A stretch of 64,000 bases of DNA, taken from an uncultured Spirochaetota bacterium (GTDB taxonomy: Bacteria; Spirochaetota; Spirochaetia; JAFGXN01). Shown here piece after piece: positions 34,568 through 45,575 of this stretch. Numbering within the stretch: the first letter of the stretch is position 1; the number at the start of each line of letters is the position of its first letter. The stretch spans positions 1 to 64,000 of the forward strand of contig CALXKN010000006.1 of assembly GCA_944388995.1 (NCBI GenBank), written 5' to 3'. The notes beneath the pieces were generated by a model, which saw only the letters and a list, made by a program, of their open reading frames with translations, ran no database searches and was not told the origin of the DNA. The translations under genes were made by a program, and so were the position numbers.

Positions 34568-36782
34568 CTTCCTTCCTCTTTTCTTTCCCGGCGTCAGATT
34601 TTTCCGGATACTCCGGCCGCGTGTGCAGGCCGCTGCACACCATCCGCAACAGGACGGCTTTTACGGTGTTGACGTCGCTGAACGTCAGCCGGGATTCGAT
34701 AAACTGATTGTTGTTGATTTTATCGCTGATGATTTTATCGATGAATTTCTCCACCTGAACGACGGAAACCGGAGACGGCAGCGACCGGGTTGCCGCTTCG
34801 ACAACGTCGGCAATCATGACGATTCCCGCTTCCTTGCTTTGCGGTAACGGCGTTTTGTACGAAAAATCCTCTTCCGTCGGAACCGATTTTCCCTGCCGCA
34901 GCGCCTGTACATAAAAATAGGTAATGACGGAATTCCCGTGGTGCTGTTCAATGATGTCGATCACCTTCTGCGGCAGGCGCAGCGCCTTCGCTTTGTTGAC
35001 GCCGTTGACAACGTGCGATTTAATCACCACAATCGAAAGATTCGGGCGGATTTCGTCGTGTTTGTTGAATCCCGTCTGATTTTCGGCAAAAAACTCCGGC
35101 TGATCGATTTTTCCGATGTCGTGATAAAAGGCCCCGCAGCGGGCAAGTAAAGCGTCCGCGCCGATTTCGCGGGCCGCCGCCTCGGCATAAGAGGCGACCG
35201 CCATCGTGTGGGCGTAGGTTCCCGGAGCCAAAGCGCTCATTTTTTTAAAAATCGGCAGATTGCGGTCCGTCAGTTCCATCAAACGGAACGGCGTCGCGAA
35301 ATTCAGACCTCTTTCAAACAGCGGCAGCAGTCCCAAAGTCAGAACGGCGGAGAGAAACGCGTTGAAGGCAGCCGTTGCCGCGCAAGCCACCGTCATCAGC
35401 GGCGGGTAATCGTACAAAAGCGCAACGGAGAGCGCGACAACCGCCTGCACCGCGGCCAACCGTCCGCCCGCTTTCAGCAAATCCTCCCGGTATTCAACTT
35501 TCCGGAGAGAAACCGCGGCTCCGATTCCGGAGAAGACGGTCAGAATCACGGTGGGGCCGTCGGCCCGGAAAAACAGAACCAATCCGGCGCTCGCCATCAG
35601 CGTCAAATAAACAGCGGCCGCCGAAGAGGTCAGGGAGGCGGCCGTAAACGCCGCCAATCCCATCGGCAGAAAAAGACCGGCAAACCACTGTTCCGGAAGC
35701 GGAACGAATTCATCCCAGCAAATGTAAAAAACCGCCAGAAACAGCGTCAGGGAATAAAAGAGAACCATCTGGTTCAGCTGCAAATTTTCTTTCAGAAATG
35801 GTTTGTCCAGCAGGAATTTGGCCAGGACAAACAGCAGAATCAGATAGACAAGGATTCCGGCAATATCGGCAAACTCTACCCGGACGGAAATCTGACGCAA
35901 ATAATCCAGCGCATTGATTTGCGCCGCCGTCACGGGATAGCCTTTGCGCAGAATCGGTTCGCCCTTGGAAAAGGAAAAGCGGACCGGCTTCATCTCCGCT
36001 TCAGCTTTGGCGAGCGCCTGCGCCGTCGCCCTCGGACTGAAAAAGACATTCTCATCGATAAACTCGTCCAACAGGCCGGAAATCAGGGCGACCGACTCGG
36101 CGTCCAGGCTCCGGTTGCGCAATTCTCCGGAAACGGCGGCGCGGCAGCTTTCCTTTGTCAGCAGCGATGAGGCGGGAACCTCTTCCCTTAAAAGCGCGTT
36201 TTTCCGGTCGCGCTTCAAAACCACCACCGTCTTGCCGGCGTCGCTGTCATTCAGCTTGACGATTCCCGAAAAAAGCAGATAATCCAAAATGCGGCCGGCG
36301 GTTTCCGTAAGCGCGCCGCTTTCGGAACGGCCGTAAAGATTCCGCAGCCAATCCGAATCGAAGTGAAACCCCGCCTTTTCCGTCTCTTCATAAAACGTTT
36401 CGAAGGAAAGACCGCGGTCACGCGCCTCTTCCAATTTTGTTTTAAACTCGTCAAATCGTTTTTGAATCGACCGGTTGCGGGAGGTGTCCATCAGGTAATA
36501 CGACGGGATTTTCTCTTTTTTTTCCGCCCAACGCGCCGCCGTCGCTTCTTTATCGACAAACGAAACATCGCCGTCCAAAATCAAATCGAAATCGGCAATC
36601 ATTCCTTCCTGAATACCGGCCGCTTTCAGTCTGAGGTACGGAAAATCGAAAAACGAGTAACACAAAATCACGGCAAAAAACAGAAAGAAAAAAACCGTCC
36701 CGGCGGCGGCCTTCTTTTTTTTAGAGAGAGGCAGATCGCGAAAAAATTCCGCAAGCCGTTTAACGGCGTCCGTTTTTCTCAT
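34554..36782 (-). CDS. 7TM-HD family protein, PgpH-like (probable c-di-AMP phosphodiesterase)
   Basis: A 742-residue membrane protein with the PgpH layout: an N-terminal TM helix (about 22-45), a large extracellular 7TM-HDED domain (about 50-290), a cluster of seven TM helices (about 295-495) and a cytoplasmic HD phosphohydrolase domain. The HD metal site is at CGAFYHDIGKIDQPEFF (about 547-563), with upstream His in GTYAHTMAVASYAE and downstream EQHHG. Listeria PgpH hydrolyses cyclic di-AMP; the same activity is inferred here. ATG 36782; overlaps phoH by 23 bases. Confidence 0.9.
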   Translation of the reverse strand: MRKTDAVKRLAEFFRDLPLSKKKKAAAGTVFFFLFFAVILCYSFFDFPYLRLKAAGIQEGMIADFDLILDGDVSFVDKEATAARWAEKKEKIPSYYLMDTSRNRSIQKRFDEFKTKLEEARDRGLSFETFYEETEKAGFHFDSDWLRNLYGRSESGALTETAGRILDYLLFSGIVKLNDSDAGKTVVVLKRDRKNALLREEVPASSLLTKESCRAAVSGELRNRSLDAESVALISGLLDEFIDENVFFSPRATAQALAKAEAEMKPVRFSFSKGEPILRKGYPVTAAQINALDYLRQISVRVEFADIAGILVYLILLFVLAKFLLDKPFLKENLQLNQMVLFYSLTLFLAVFYICWDEFVPLPEQWFAGLFLPMGLAAFTAASLTSSAAAVYLTLMASAGLVLFFRADGPTVILTVFSGIGAAVSLRKVEYREDLLKAGGRLAAVQAVVALSVALLYDYPPLMTVACAATAAFNAFLSAVLTLGLLPLFERGLNFATPFRLMELTDRNLPIFKKMSALAPGTYAHTMAVASYAEAAAREIGADALLARCGAFYHDIGKIDQPEFFAENQTGFNKHDEIRPNLSIVVIKSHVVNGVNKAKALRLPQKVIDIIEQHHGNSVITYFYVQALRQGKSVPTEEDFSYKTPLPQSKEAGIVMIADVVEAATRSLPSPVSVVQVEKFIDKIISDKINNNQFIESRLTFSDVNTVKAVLLRMVCSGLHTRPEYPEKSDAGKEKRKEDESD

Positions 36783-37719
36783 AAGCTTCCACTATTTTTT
36801 TTACCAACCGGTTGCGGATGACGTCCTCCCGGCGGAACCGGATAAACGCGATGTCGTCGATTCCCGACAGCGTCGTAAGCGCATCGACCAGTCCCGACTG
36901 CCGCCGTTTATCCAAGTCGATCTGCGTATCGTCTCCGGTAACGACGGTTTTCGAATTTTCGCCGATCCGCGTCAAAAACATCTTCATCTGTTCAACGGTC
37001 GCATTCTGAGCCTCGTCCAAAATGATGTACGCATTGTCCAGACTGCGTCCGCGCATATACGCCAGCGGAATCACTTCGATGATTTTCTTTTCTTCGTACA
37101 GTTTGACCGTCTCCTGGGGCAAAAACCGCTCCAGAACGTCGTAAATCGGCCGCAGATACGGGTTGATTTTCTGCTGCAAATCGCCGGGAAGAAATCCGAG
37201 GTTTTCGCCGGCTTCGACGACCGGTCTCGTTAAAACGATTTTCCTCACCGCCTTTTCGGCAAGCGTCTGCATGGCATGAGTCACCGCGATGAAGGTCTTC
37301 CCCGTACCCGCCGGACCGACGGCAAACGTCATTTCGTAATTTTCCAGCGTATGAATCAGTTCCGCCTGACGGACCGTCCGGGGCGCCACCACCGCCTTGG
37401 GCGCCGGCACGATTTTTTCGGTTTTCATCAACTGAAGCGCGAACGTTTTACGGTCCCTGACGGCAAAAAAAAGATTTTCAAGCTGCTCCGCCGTCACCTC
37501 TTTTCCGCTCCGGGCAAGCGCATCCGCCTCTTCGATCACATTTTTAAAAAGCAGCTGCTTCGGTTTTGACGGTTCGGCGTAAATGATTTCGTTGCCGTAG
37601 GAAAAAACTTTTCCGTCAAGCAGCGCGGCCAGCGCGGACAAATGTTCATCGTTGACGCCGCAGACAAGCCGAAAGCGGTTTTCATCGTCTATCGAATAAC
37701 TGATATGCTCTTCACTCAT
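36760..37719 (-). CDS. phoH: PhoH-like ATPase
   Basis: A 319-residue cytoplasmic P-loop ATPase of the PhoH/YbeZ family, thought to act in RNA metabolism with YbeY. Walker A FAVGPAGTGKTFIAV (about residues 130-144), VEAGENLGFLPGDLQQKINP (about 168-187) and Walker B YIILDEAQN (about 230-238) are all present. An N-terminal ~100-residue extension resembles a KH-like region. ATG 37719 has only a weak Shine-Dalgarno (AAAAGACAG); a TAAAAT box lies 11 bases upstream and probably drives the operon phoH-pgpH-ybeY-tlyC-TPR-ilvD-MBL. Confidence 0.93.
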   Translation of the reverse strand: MSEEHISYSIDDENRFRLVCGVNDEHLSALAALLDGKVFSYGNEIIYAEPSKPKQLLFKNVIEEADALARSGKEVTAEQLENLFFAVRDRKTFALQLMKTEKIVPAPKAVVAPRTVRQAELIHTLENYEMTFAVGPAGTGKTFIAVTHAMQTLAEKAVRKIVLTRPVVEAGENLGFLPGDLQQKINPYLRPIYDVLERFLPQETVKLYEEKKIIEVIPLAYMRGRSLDNAYIILDEAQNATVEQMKMFLTRIGENSKTVVTGDDTQIDLDKRRQSGLVDALTTLSGIDDIAFIRFRREDVIRNRLVKKIVEAYEKNGRR

Positions 37720-37775
37720 ACTGTCTTTTCATTTTACCACATATCCGCCGCTGTGAAAAGCGTTTTTTCACCGGC

Positions 37776-40700
37776 TTATTCCAAAACCAGTTCGTCAAGC
37801 TCGTTGACGCGGATATTGTTTTTAAACATACCGATCGAGCGCCACTGCACGGAAATCGAAAAGGTTCTGGCCCACCGTTCATACGGATCGGCAATTCCGC
37901 TGGAATCGGTAAACTGCTTCGGGTAACCGTTGTACTCAAACACCAAATCCCAATCCATCAGCGGAACCGTCACCTTCAAATCCAGCGTCTTCAGTTTAAA
38001 GTAAGCGGCTTTACGATCTTCCTCATCAAAAAAGTTGAACGACATCAGAATATCCCGGAACGGATTGCGGTACATATTCTCCAGTCCGGCGTCGGCCGCA
38101 TTTTTCCGCGAATAGAGGAAGGCGGTTGAATTCAGTGAAGTCGAACCGAAACTGACCTCAAACAAGTTAAAAAGCTTCATATTAAAGGACAAATTAAACG
38201 AAATCGTCGAGTTGGTGTACTGAATCAAATCGGCTTCGTAGGAAAATCCGACGTCGAAACCCAAAGTCAGACGGTTTTTAAACAGCGGATCCGACTCGTA
38301 GTTGTAATTAAACTGCAGGTTGACGGAACGCGGCCGCAGCCGTTTTTCAAAATCGGTTTCGGTATCGGTGTGATCGGTCTCCGTAATATCGCTCCAGGTT
38401 CCCGTATTGGTATTCAGCCGCTTCAGGTAACTGTTGGCGCTGACAAAATCGAGTGAAAAGTACCAAATTTTAACGCCGAACGCCGCGCGGGAGGGAACCG
38501 GCACATAGTTATCAAGCGCGACGTCAAACGACTGCGTGAAGGTGAGATTATTCTCAAAAAGGTTCATTTTGAATGCGGACGAAGAGGTTTTCAGATAATT
38601 GTCCTGCATATTGTACTGCACCGACTGCGTCATGGAAATCAAGTCTTCGTACAGTTTGAACTGCGATGAAAAACTCAAATCCCCGTACTCCCACTCCTTA
38701 CTCAAATCCTCCTGCGTCACTTCGTTAAACGGCAGCGACAGCGAAAAATTGAACATTTTGAAGTCAAACGAAAATTTCGGCTGGAATTTCAGGTTCAGCG
38801 GCGGCAAATAGGCCGAAAGCGAAATATTCTGCGTCATATCGGAAACGTTGCTGACAAAATTGAAGTCAAGCGAATGCTGCTCAACGGTATCCTGGTTCCA
38901 CGCCGGCAAAAACATATAGTAATCGGAATTCTTATCCAGCTTCACGACGTCTTCGGCGGACAAAACGCCGTTGTCGATGTTGTCCTGTACGGTCGAATCA
39001 TACCCGATTTCCAACAGTTTCGTCGTCAGATTATATGCAATATTTGTCCCGCTGAGTTCGGGAACCATCTTCAGCGGATTGACTTTCAGACTGAATTTAT
39101 TTCTCAAAATAAAAGAACGCTCCCGCAAATCATCCTGGGCATAATACTCTCCGCGTGTCTGAACTCCGCTGCCGCTGCCTGAAGAATCGGTATAAGGATC
39201 ATCGGAATCAGAGACGTCATACGTCCAGCGGTATTTGAAATCGGTCTCAAATGTATTGTTCAGAACGACGGTTGAATTGTATAAATCCATATCGTATGTC
39301 AAAGATCCGGTAACCGCAAAGTAGAGACGGTGAAAATCCATATCGCTCATATCAATTTCAACGGGATACAGCCAATCGTTGTAACGGGTATCGCCGGTCA
39401 GTTTTAAATTAATGTTGCTGACGTTATAACGGAGAGAATGCTTCAGAATGCTGTCGGTCACCGCGTAACTGAGGGTATTGTCGGTCAGGTAGCTGCTTTG
39501 CCGGAACAGTTCGTTTAACGGCGGCTGTTCCTGTTTCCGGAAATCAACGATTCCGGCTGCTTCCGTTCCCCCTTCTTCGTTTTCGGTCTCTTCCCACGGC
39601 GTTTTGAATCCGACAATCTCCTCCACGGATGCCGTATCAGCCGAAGCCGTACCGGAGGTCAGCGAATGATCGAAAAAAGTTCCGCTGAGTGTCAGCTTCA
39701 AATCCGGCGCTGTGTACGTCTTCGGTCGATAAAAGTAGCTGGTATAATTGGCGCGGGGGTCGTTGGCGTCGGCGTAATAGTCGTCAAGAGGATTCGTCCT
39801 GTCATACTCGCCGGTTTCGGGATCTTTGGCGTACTGAAAACCGGTAAAGCTGGCGACGCCGTAATTCAAACTGAAATTCAGTGCGGAAATGTTCAGTTTA
39901 AAATACTTGTCCATGAATTTTTTGACATCTTCGTTCACCGGATTGATGTTAAACGAGCTTGTCAAATCCCATTGAAATTCGGAAACCGTTTTGGTCGTTT
40001 CGGTCGTATCGTCCTCTTCGCTCAAGCCGATCAAACCTTTCCAGTCAAACGTCTCTTTTCGTTTGGAGAGGTAATCGACTTCAAAGTCCTTATCCGAATA
40101 ATACGGCATCTTCAGTCGGATGTTGTACCCCGTATCCGATACGGTCATATCGAATTCCGACTTAAACCGGAACGGCAGCGCTTTATCAAAAAGATACGAC
40201 TGCTGGTAGAACGGCTTATACAAATAGACTTTGTCCTCTTCATTTTCAATGTCGGGCGTCGTATCCTTCAGATAGAAAAAATTCTCATTGGTCGCAATCG
40301 GCCGCAGGCCGAGCGCAAAAAAGTAGTTAAGTTCCTTTAACTGTTCGATCTGCTTCAGCTCGCCCGTGATTCCGGCGAACAGCCCGTAGGTCGGATAGAC
40401 GTCGAAGTAAATTTTTGTAAAACTCTCGTTGGCTTCCAGTTTTTTTTTCAATTTTTGAGCTTCGGTCTCCTCCGCATCGGGATCTTTTTTGACGTTAGCA
40501 AGAAACAGACCGTTGATTTTCTTCTCGTAATCGGAAGAGTCGCTGTTGTAATCCATAAAACTGAATGTATTGTCATCGTCTTCGGTTTTGGAGCCGAGAA
40601 GGTAAGTGGTCGTCTGCATAAACGACCCTTTTTCCGTATCGGTTCCGAAATTCGGATTGAAAAAGATATGATCACCCCAATACAGAAAATACGGGAAATA

Positions 40701-41621
40701 AAGCAGCGGCACGTAACCGACGCGCAAAGTCATGTTTTTGACAGCCCACTCCCCCGGTCCTAAAATCCAAATTTTATCGGCAGAAACGGAAAAATAAGGA
40801 TCTTCCAGGTTGGAAACCGAAGTAATGACGCCGTTTTCCATCGTGATGTTATCGTCTTTGTTTTTGATAATCCGATCGCCGGTGTAATAAAACGTCGACG
40901 TACTGCCCTCTTCGATTTCCTGATCTTTCTGAGTCACACCGCGGAAAATCACGCCTTCCCAATCTTCAATATCAAATGTCAGACTCTCGCCGCTGAAAAC
41001 ATCCGTTTTATCCCCCGATTTGCGTTCATAGCGGACGTTTCCGATCGCCGTGATGTACTTCTGCTTTTGATTGAACAGAATGTTGTCGGCGCGGATTTGA
41101 TGCGTCGAACCGGTTTTCGAATCCTCCAGCAAAATCGAAACGTTTCCGATGAGGCGGACGTAAGATTCGTCAATCTGTTCGATTTCGAAATACTGCGTTG
41201 CTTCGGCGTTGTCGATGGTGATGGTTTCGCCGCCGGAGCCTCCGGAAATCCCCTCTCCCGAAGCCTGATAGTACTCGGTCAGCCGCGAACGCAATTCGGA
41301 GGCCGACCCCGTATCCTGCAGCCTCAGCCGCATGCACCAATTTTGCAGCTCATAATAACTCGCCGACTCAATGTCTTTTTTCAGCGTCTCCGAAAGCAGC
41401 GACTCCTCTTCGGCAAATTCATCGGTTTCCGCATCTTCCGTCTGAGTCGGCGCTTCGGCGTCATTCTGCGCTTCCGAATCAGCCGTTTCGGAAGCCGCGG
41501 CAGTCGACGTTTCATCCGCAGCCGTTGTGCCTGACTGAGATTCGGCGGCTGTTTGCGCTAAAACGGACAAAGAGAGAATCAGAAAGCAGAAAATCAATCC
41601 AAATCGGAGGTCAAATTTCAG
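37776..41621 (-). CDS. lptD: LPS-assembly-type outer membrane protein LptD (OstA)
   Basis: A 1281-residue outer membrane beta-barrel assembly protein of the LptD/OstA family. The T. pallidum homologue is TP0515, next to uvrA TP0514, from memory. Parts: a signal peptide; an acidic Ala/Thr/Glu-rich stretch (about residues 25-65); a SAP-like segment ([20 protein letters not shown]); the OstA/LptA jellyroll (about 130-300, with [20 protein letters not shown]); then a very long barrel domain ending in the typical C-terminal aromatic-rich strands. I place the start at CTG 41621, because AAGGAGAG lies five bases upstream and it completes the signal peptide ([20 protein letters not shown]). A TTG at 41597 is the alternative. 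It overlaps the end of uvrA by 11 bases. Confidence 0.85.
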   Translation of the reverse strand: MKFDLRFGLIFCFLILSLSVLAQTAAESQSGTTAADETSTAAASETADSEAQNDAEAPTQTEDAETDEFAEEESLLSETLKKDIESASYYELQNWCMRLRLQDTGSASELRSRLTEYYQASGEGISGGSGGETITIDNAEATQYFEIEQIDESYVRLIGNVSILLEDSKTGSTHQIRADNILFNQKQKYITAIGNVRYERKSGDKTDVFSGESLTFDIEDWEGVIFRGVTQKDQEIEEGSTSTFYYTGDRIIKNKDDNITMENGVITSVSNLEDPYFSVSADKIWILGPGEWAVKNMTLRVGYVPLLYFPYFLYWGDHIFFNPNFGTDTEKGSFMQTTTYLLGSKTEDDDNTFSFMDYNSDSSDYEKKINGLFLANVKKDPDAEETEAQKLKKKLEANESFTKIYFDVYPTYGLFAGITGELKQIEQLKELNYFFALGLRPIATNENFFYLKDTTPDIENEEDKVYLYKPFYQQSYLFDKALPFRFKSEFDMTVSDTGYNIRLKMPYYSDKDFEVDYLSKRKETFDWKGLIGLSEEDDTTETTKTVSEFQWDLTSSFNINPVNEDVKKFMDKYFKLNISALNFSLNYGVASFTGFQYAKDPETGEYDRTNPLDDYYADANDPRANYTSYFYRPKTYTAPDLKLTLSGTFFDHSLTSGTASADTASVEEIVGFKTPWEETENEEGGTEAAGIVDFRKQEQPPLNELFRQSSYLTDNTLSYAVTDSILKHSLRYNVSNINLKLTGDTRYNDWLYPVEIDMSDMDFHRLYFAVTGSLTYDMDLYNSTVVLNNTFETDFKYRWTYDVSDSDDPYTDSSGSGSGVQTRGEYYAQDDLRERSFILRNKFSLKVNPLKMVPELSGTNIAYNLTTKLLEIGYDSTVQDNIDNGVLSAEDVVKLDKNSDYYMFLPAWNQDTVEQHSLDFNFVSNVSDMTQNISLSAYLPPLNLKFQPKFSFDFKMFNFSLSLPFNEVTQEDLSKEWEYGDLSFSSQFKLYEDLISMTQSVQYNMQDNYLKTSSSAFKMNLFENNLTFTQSFDVALDNYVPVPSRAAFGVKIWYFSLDFVSANSYLKRLNTNTGTWSDITETDHTDTETDFEKRLRPRSVNLQFNYNYESDPLFKNRLTLGFDVGFSYEADLIQYTNSTISFNLSFNMKLFNLFEVSFGSTSLNSTAFLYSRKNAADAGLENMYRNPFRDILMSFNFFDEEDRKAAYFKLKTLDLKVTVPLMDWDLVFEYNGYPKQFTDSSGIADPYERWARTFSISVQWRSIGMFKNNIRVNELDELVLE

Positions 41622-44445
41622 CTGTTCTCTCCTTGTCGAAAATTTGTTTAAGATAAAACCCTGTATAAGACTCGTTCACCGCAGTCAGCTCTTCCGGCGT
41701 TCCGCAAGCCACTAAACGGCCGCCTCCGTCGCCGCCTTCCGGCCCCAAATCGATAATCCAATCGGCCTGCTTAATAACGTCCAAATTATGCTCAATGAGA
41801 ATGACCGTATTGCCGCGATCTGCCAAAAGCTGCAGAATCTCCAGCAGTTTTTTGACATCGGCAAAGTGCAGTCCCGTCGTCGGTTCGTCGATGATGTAAA
41901 CCGTGTTGCCCGTCGACTTTTTAATCAGTTCAGATGCCAGTTTGATTCGCTGCGCCTCTCCGCCCGAAAAAGTAAGCGCCGACTGCCCCAGTCGAATGTA
42001 ATCCAATCCGACATCCGAAAGTGTGCCGATTTTCCGGTGAAGCGCCGGATGTTTTTCGAAAAACGCAAGCGCTTCAGCCACCGTCATCTCCAGAATATCA
42101 CTGATGTTTTTTCCTTTGTATCGAATTTCGAGTGTTTCCCGATTGTACCGCTTCCCTTTACAGACGTCGCAAGTGATATGAACGTCCGGGAGAAAGTGCA
42201 TTTCGATTGTGTTGACACCATCACCGCTGCAGTTTTCGCAGCGCCCGCCGCTGACGTTGAATGAAAAACGCCCCGGCTTGTAGCCGCGCGCTTTCGACTC
42301 GGGCAAAGAGGCGAACAAATCGCGGATTTCGGTAAAAAAACCGACGTAGGTAGCCGGATTTGAGCGCGGAGTTCGACCGATCGGACTTTGATCGATGTTG
42401 ATAACCTTATCGACAAATTCCGTTCCGTCAATACGGGTGAAGGCGCCTGTGCGCAAACGGGTTTTATTGAGTCGGTTGCTCAAAGCGGGATAGAGAATCG
42501 ATTCCAATAAACTCGATTTCCCCGATCCGGAAACGCCGGTAATCACCGTAAACGTTCCCAGCGGAACGGAAACGTCTATGTTCTTCAGATTGTTTTCGGC
42601 GGCGCCGACAATCGTTAAAAAGCGGCCGTTTCCTTTGCGGCGCGGACGGTGCGATTCAATGCGGAGCGTTCCATTCAGGTAACACCCCGTCAAACTTTCG
42701 GGAACCTGCATCACCTCCAACGGTGTTCCCTGTGCAACGACGCGCCCGCCGTTGACGCCGGCGCCCGGTCCCAAATCAACCAGGTAATCGGCCTCCAGCA
42801 GAGTCTGCTCATCATGTTCGACAACAATCAGTGTATTGCCGATATCGCGCAAGGCCTTCAACGAATCGATCAACTTTTGATTGTCCCGCTGATGCAATCC
42901 AATGGACGGTTCATCGAGAACGTACAAAACCCCCGTTAAATGCGAACCGATTTGCGTCGCCAAACGGATACGCTGCGCCTCTCCGCCGGAAAGGGTGCCG
43001 GCACTTCGCTCCAACGTCAAATAACCGAGTCCGACATTATTCAAAAAAAGCAGCCGTTCGCGGATTTCTTTTAAAATCTGGACGCTGATTTTCTCTTCGG
43101 TTTCGCTCAGCTGAAGCCGATCAAAAAATGCCGCCGATTTTTCCACCGACAGCCGGCAAAGTTCGTGAATATTCATACCGCCGACGGTAACCGCCAACGC
43201 TTCCGGCCGCAGACGACGGCCGCCGCAGCGGGAACAGACTTCGCTGCGCATAAACTGTTCGTACCAAGACTTCACATTGGCATACTGCCCCGGTTCGTAG
43301 TAGCGGCGGCGCAAATCGGGAATGATGCCGGGAAACGGTTCGTTGTATTCGACGCGGGAGTGACGGTGACGGGAAATAAAAGATACCTTCAACGGCCGAC
43401 TGTCGCCGTAAAGCAATTTTTTTCGGATTTCCGGCGGCAGTTCGCCGAACGGGGTCTTCATTGAAAAACCGTACTCGTCTGAAAGAACCGTCAGCCACGC
43501 TTTCAGCCACTGCGAATCTTTCCCCGGAACAACAGCGCCATTCTCCAACGACAGCGTCTCATCGGGAACCACCAGCTCCGGAGCGAAATCCATCGTCATA
43601 CCGAGCCCCGCGCACGCCGGACACGCCCCGTAAGGATTGTTGAACGAAAACAACCGCGGCTGCAGCTCCGGCAAACTGATTCCGCAGTGAACGCACGCTG
43701 ACTTTTGCGAAAAAAAGCGGCTCTCTTCCCCGTTTCCGAAGTCGATTTTCACAATCCCATCCGTCAGCGACAACGCCGTTTCGATCGATTCCGCCGTCCG
43801 ATGGCGCGCATCAAGAGACAAAACAATCCGATCAACGATGATGTCGATATCGTGTTTCTGCTTTTTATCCAGCTCGATTTCTTCGGAAAGAAGACGGACT
43901 TCCCCGTCGACACGCACACGAACAAATCCCGAATCGGCAGCGTCGGTAAAAATCTTCTTAAACTCTCCCTTCCGCCCCATCACAACAGGAGCCGACACAA
44001 TCAAGCGGGTGCCTTCGGGATAAGAGAGCACAATATCGACAATTTGATCAACCGACTGCTCGCGAATTTCCCGTCCGCACTGCGGACAATGCGGAATTCC
44101 GATTCGGGCAAACAGGAGCCGATAATAGTCGTAAATTTCAGTAACCGTCCCAACTGTTGAACGGGGATTTTTGTGCGTCGTTTTTTGTTCGATACTGACA
44201 GCCGGAGAGAGACCTTCTATGTAATCGACTTCCGGTTTATCTAAACGTCCCAAAAATTGGCGGGCATACGCCGACAACGATTCGACATAACGGCGCTGCC
44301 CCTCAGCGAAGATAGTATCAAATGCCAGCGAAGACTTTCCGCTTCCGCTAACACCGGAAATGACAATTAATTGATTACGGGGCAACTCTAAATCAACATG
44401 TTTCAAATTATGCTGAGAAGCGCCCTTAATGACTATTTTATCCAT
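41611..44445 (-). CDS. uvrA: Excinuclease ABC subunit A
   Basis: A 944-residue ATP-binding damage-recognition subunit of nucleotide excision repair. Two ABC ATPase modules: Walker [15 protein letters not shown] (about 32) and [13 protein letters not shown] (about 640), each with its signature [12 protein letters not shown] / [12 protein letters not shown]. Zinc-binding Cys pairs CPQCG, CVHCG...CPACAG, CSRCGG and CENCSG...CDVCKG are intact. The start is ATG 44445 ([15 protein letters not shown], the usual UvrA N-terminus); in-frame codons upstream encode nothing family-like. There is no Shine-Dalgarno; a perfect TATAAT ends 10 bases before the ATG. Confidence 0.97.
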   Translation of the reverse strand: MDKIVIKGASQHNLKHVDLELPRNQLIVISGVSGSGKSSLAFDTIFAEGQRRYVESLSAYARQFLGRLDKPEVDYIEGLSPAVSIEQKTTHKNPRSTVGTVTEIYDYYRLLFARIGIPHCPQCGREIREQSVDQIVDIVLSYPEGTRLIVSAPVVMGRKGEFKKIFTDAADSGFVRVRVDGEVRLLSEEIELDKKQKHDIDIIVDRIVLSLDARHRTAESIETALSLTDGIVKIDFGNGEESRFFSQKSACVHCGISLPELQPRLFSFNNPYGACPACAGLGMTMDFAPELVVPDETLSLENGAVVPGKDSQWLKAWLTVLSDEYGFSMKTPFGELPPEIRKKLLYGDSRPLKVSFISRHRHSRVEYNEPFPGIIPDLRRRYYEPGQYANVKSWYEQFMRSEVCSRCGGRRLRPEALAVTVGGMNIHELCRLSVEKSAAFFDRLQLSETEEKISVQILKEIRERLLFLNNVGLGYLTLERSAGTLSGGEAQRIRLATQIGSHLTGVLYVLDEPSIGLHQRDNQKLIDSLKALRDIGNTLIVVEHDEQTLLEADYLVDLGPGAGVNGGRVVAQGTPLEVMQVPESLTGCYLNGTLRIESHRPRRKGNGRFLTIVGAAENNLKNIDVSVPLGTFTVITGVSGSGKSSLLESILYPALSNRLNKTRLRTGAFTRIDGTEFVDKVINIDQSPIGRTPRSNPATYVGFFTEIRDLFASLPESKARGYKPGRFSFNVSGGRCENCSGDGVNTIEMHFLPDVHITCDVCKGKRYNRETLEIRYKGKNISDILEMTVAEALAFFEKHPALHRKIGTLSDVGLDYIRLGQSALTFSGGEAQRIKLASELIKKSTGNTVYIIDEPTTGLHFADVKKLLEILQLLADRGNTVILIEHNLDVIKQADWIIDLGPEGGDGGGRLVACGTPEELTAVNESYTGFYLKQIFDKERTAEI

Positions 44446-44454
44446 TATACTCTT

Positions 44455-44483
44455 ATTATACAGATAACAAAGAGATGTTTCCA
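44455..44483 (-). promoter_or_regulatory. Promoter of uvrA
   Basis: Minus strand: -10 TATAAT (44455-44460), 17-bp spacer, -35 TGGAAA (44478-44483, four of six). Predicted mRNA would carry only about three bases before the ATG. No LexA-type operator is recognisable here. Confidence 0.5.
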
Positions 44484-44498
44484 TATAAAAAGAGAAAT

Positions 44499-45575
44499 TC
44501 AACCGATTTTTTCGCCTGCAATTTCATTCCAGCGGGCAGACGCTCTCTCCCTCTCTTCCGATTGAAGGGCGTATTGCGCCGTCAGCCAGAAAAAGTTTTG
44601 CGCGTTCTGCCAGTCGCCGATTTGCGCCAACGCTTCTCCCAATTCGCAGAAAGTTCCAAACAAATCAACCGATTCGATAAAACGGACCATGTAATCGTTT
44701 TTCAAAGACTCGGCTAAAACCCCCTCGACGGAACCGATTTTCGTTCCAAACGAGACATTCGGCAGTTCTTCCATTAAAACGCTCAAGGCGACAACAATAT
44801 TCAGCAAATACGAACGCACGGCAGCTTCGTAATCACCGACCTCAACGCTGCGGTTGCCCGCCAACCTATACGCCTTTAAAAAAGAGTCGCCTGTTCGTCG
44901 ATAAAGCTCCATTGTTTTATCCAAACCGTTTTTCTTAAAAGAGGAGTAAATATCTTCGACAAACTGTTTTCCCTCTTCCGAATTCAGAAAATCGTTGTAC
45001 GCGTTGAGCTCTTCAAAAGCAGCCGCCGCTTTTTCGGGATCACCGGCGTTGATATACAACTCGATCAGGAGATAATAAATTTCGTAAATTGACGAATCGG
45101 CCCCAAACGCCTCGGTCTGCTCCAATGCGATTCGGTAATACCTTTCAGCCAACTCCGTCTCCCCTTCAATTTCGGAAATGCGAGCCATCATAACATACGC
45201 TTCGGGAATCTTCGGCTGATATTCGTACTCCTGAAAAAGGTTTGCCAGACGGATACGATCAAACTCAGATAAATCGCTTTTAACACGGAAGAAAAATTCC
45301 TCTTCAACCAAGGTCGTTTCAAAAAACGCCGCGTCGGTATCGTTGTCAATTTGTTCGCGAAGCGTTTGCACATCCGCTTTCGGCAACCGTTCCGGCAGCG
45401 AAGTCGCCGTAATGTTCTCTACCGCAGGACATTTACGAAAACAGATCATCGCGTTGCCGTAATCTCCCTTGGCAAAAAAACTCTTCCCCCGTTCCAACTG
45501 CATCCAAATCGGATCGTTTTGTGCAAAAGCACTGCAGGAAAGAGCGAGCATGAAAGTCAAAAGAATCTGTTTCAA
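44499..45575 (-). CDS. Exported TPR-like repeat protein
   Basis: A 358-residue exported helical-repeat protein. The start is TTG 45575 (GAGGAG upstream), overlapping the last codons of ispG; the signal peptide is [18 protein letters not shown] with cleavage before QNDP. TPR-like units follow ([74 protein letters not shown]). The protein is not a recognised enzyme and may be a periplasmic scaffold. Second gene of the ispG-TPR-uvrA-lptD series. Confidence 0.75.
   Translation of the reverse strand: MKQILLTFMLALSCSAFAQNDPIWMQLERGKSFFAKGDYGNAMICFRKCPAVENITATSLPERLPKADVQTLREQIDNDTDAAFFETTLVEEEFFFRVKSDLSEFDRIRLANLFQEYEYQPKIPEAYVMMARISEIEGETELAERYYRIALEQTEAFGADSSIYEIYYLLIELYINAGDPEKAAAAFEELNAYNDFLNSEEGKQFVEDIYSSFKKNGLDKTMELYRRTGDSFLKAYRLAGNRSVEVGDYEAAVRSYLLNIVVALSVLMEELPNVSFGTKIGSVEGVLAESLKNDYMVRFIESVDLFGTFCELGEALAQIGDWQNAQNFFWLTAQYALQSEERERASARWNEIAGEKIG

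Noticed and set aside
35208-36170. 320-codon plus-strand frame opposite the PgpH-like gene
   Set aside because: Gln/Arg-rich shadow of a well-supported gene, with no ribosome binding site or homology.
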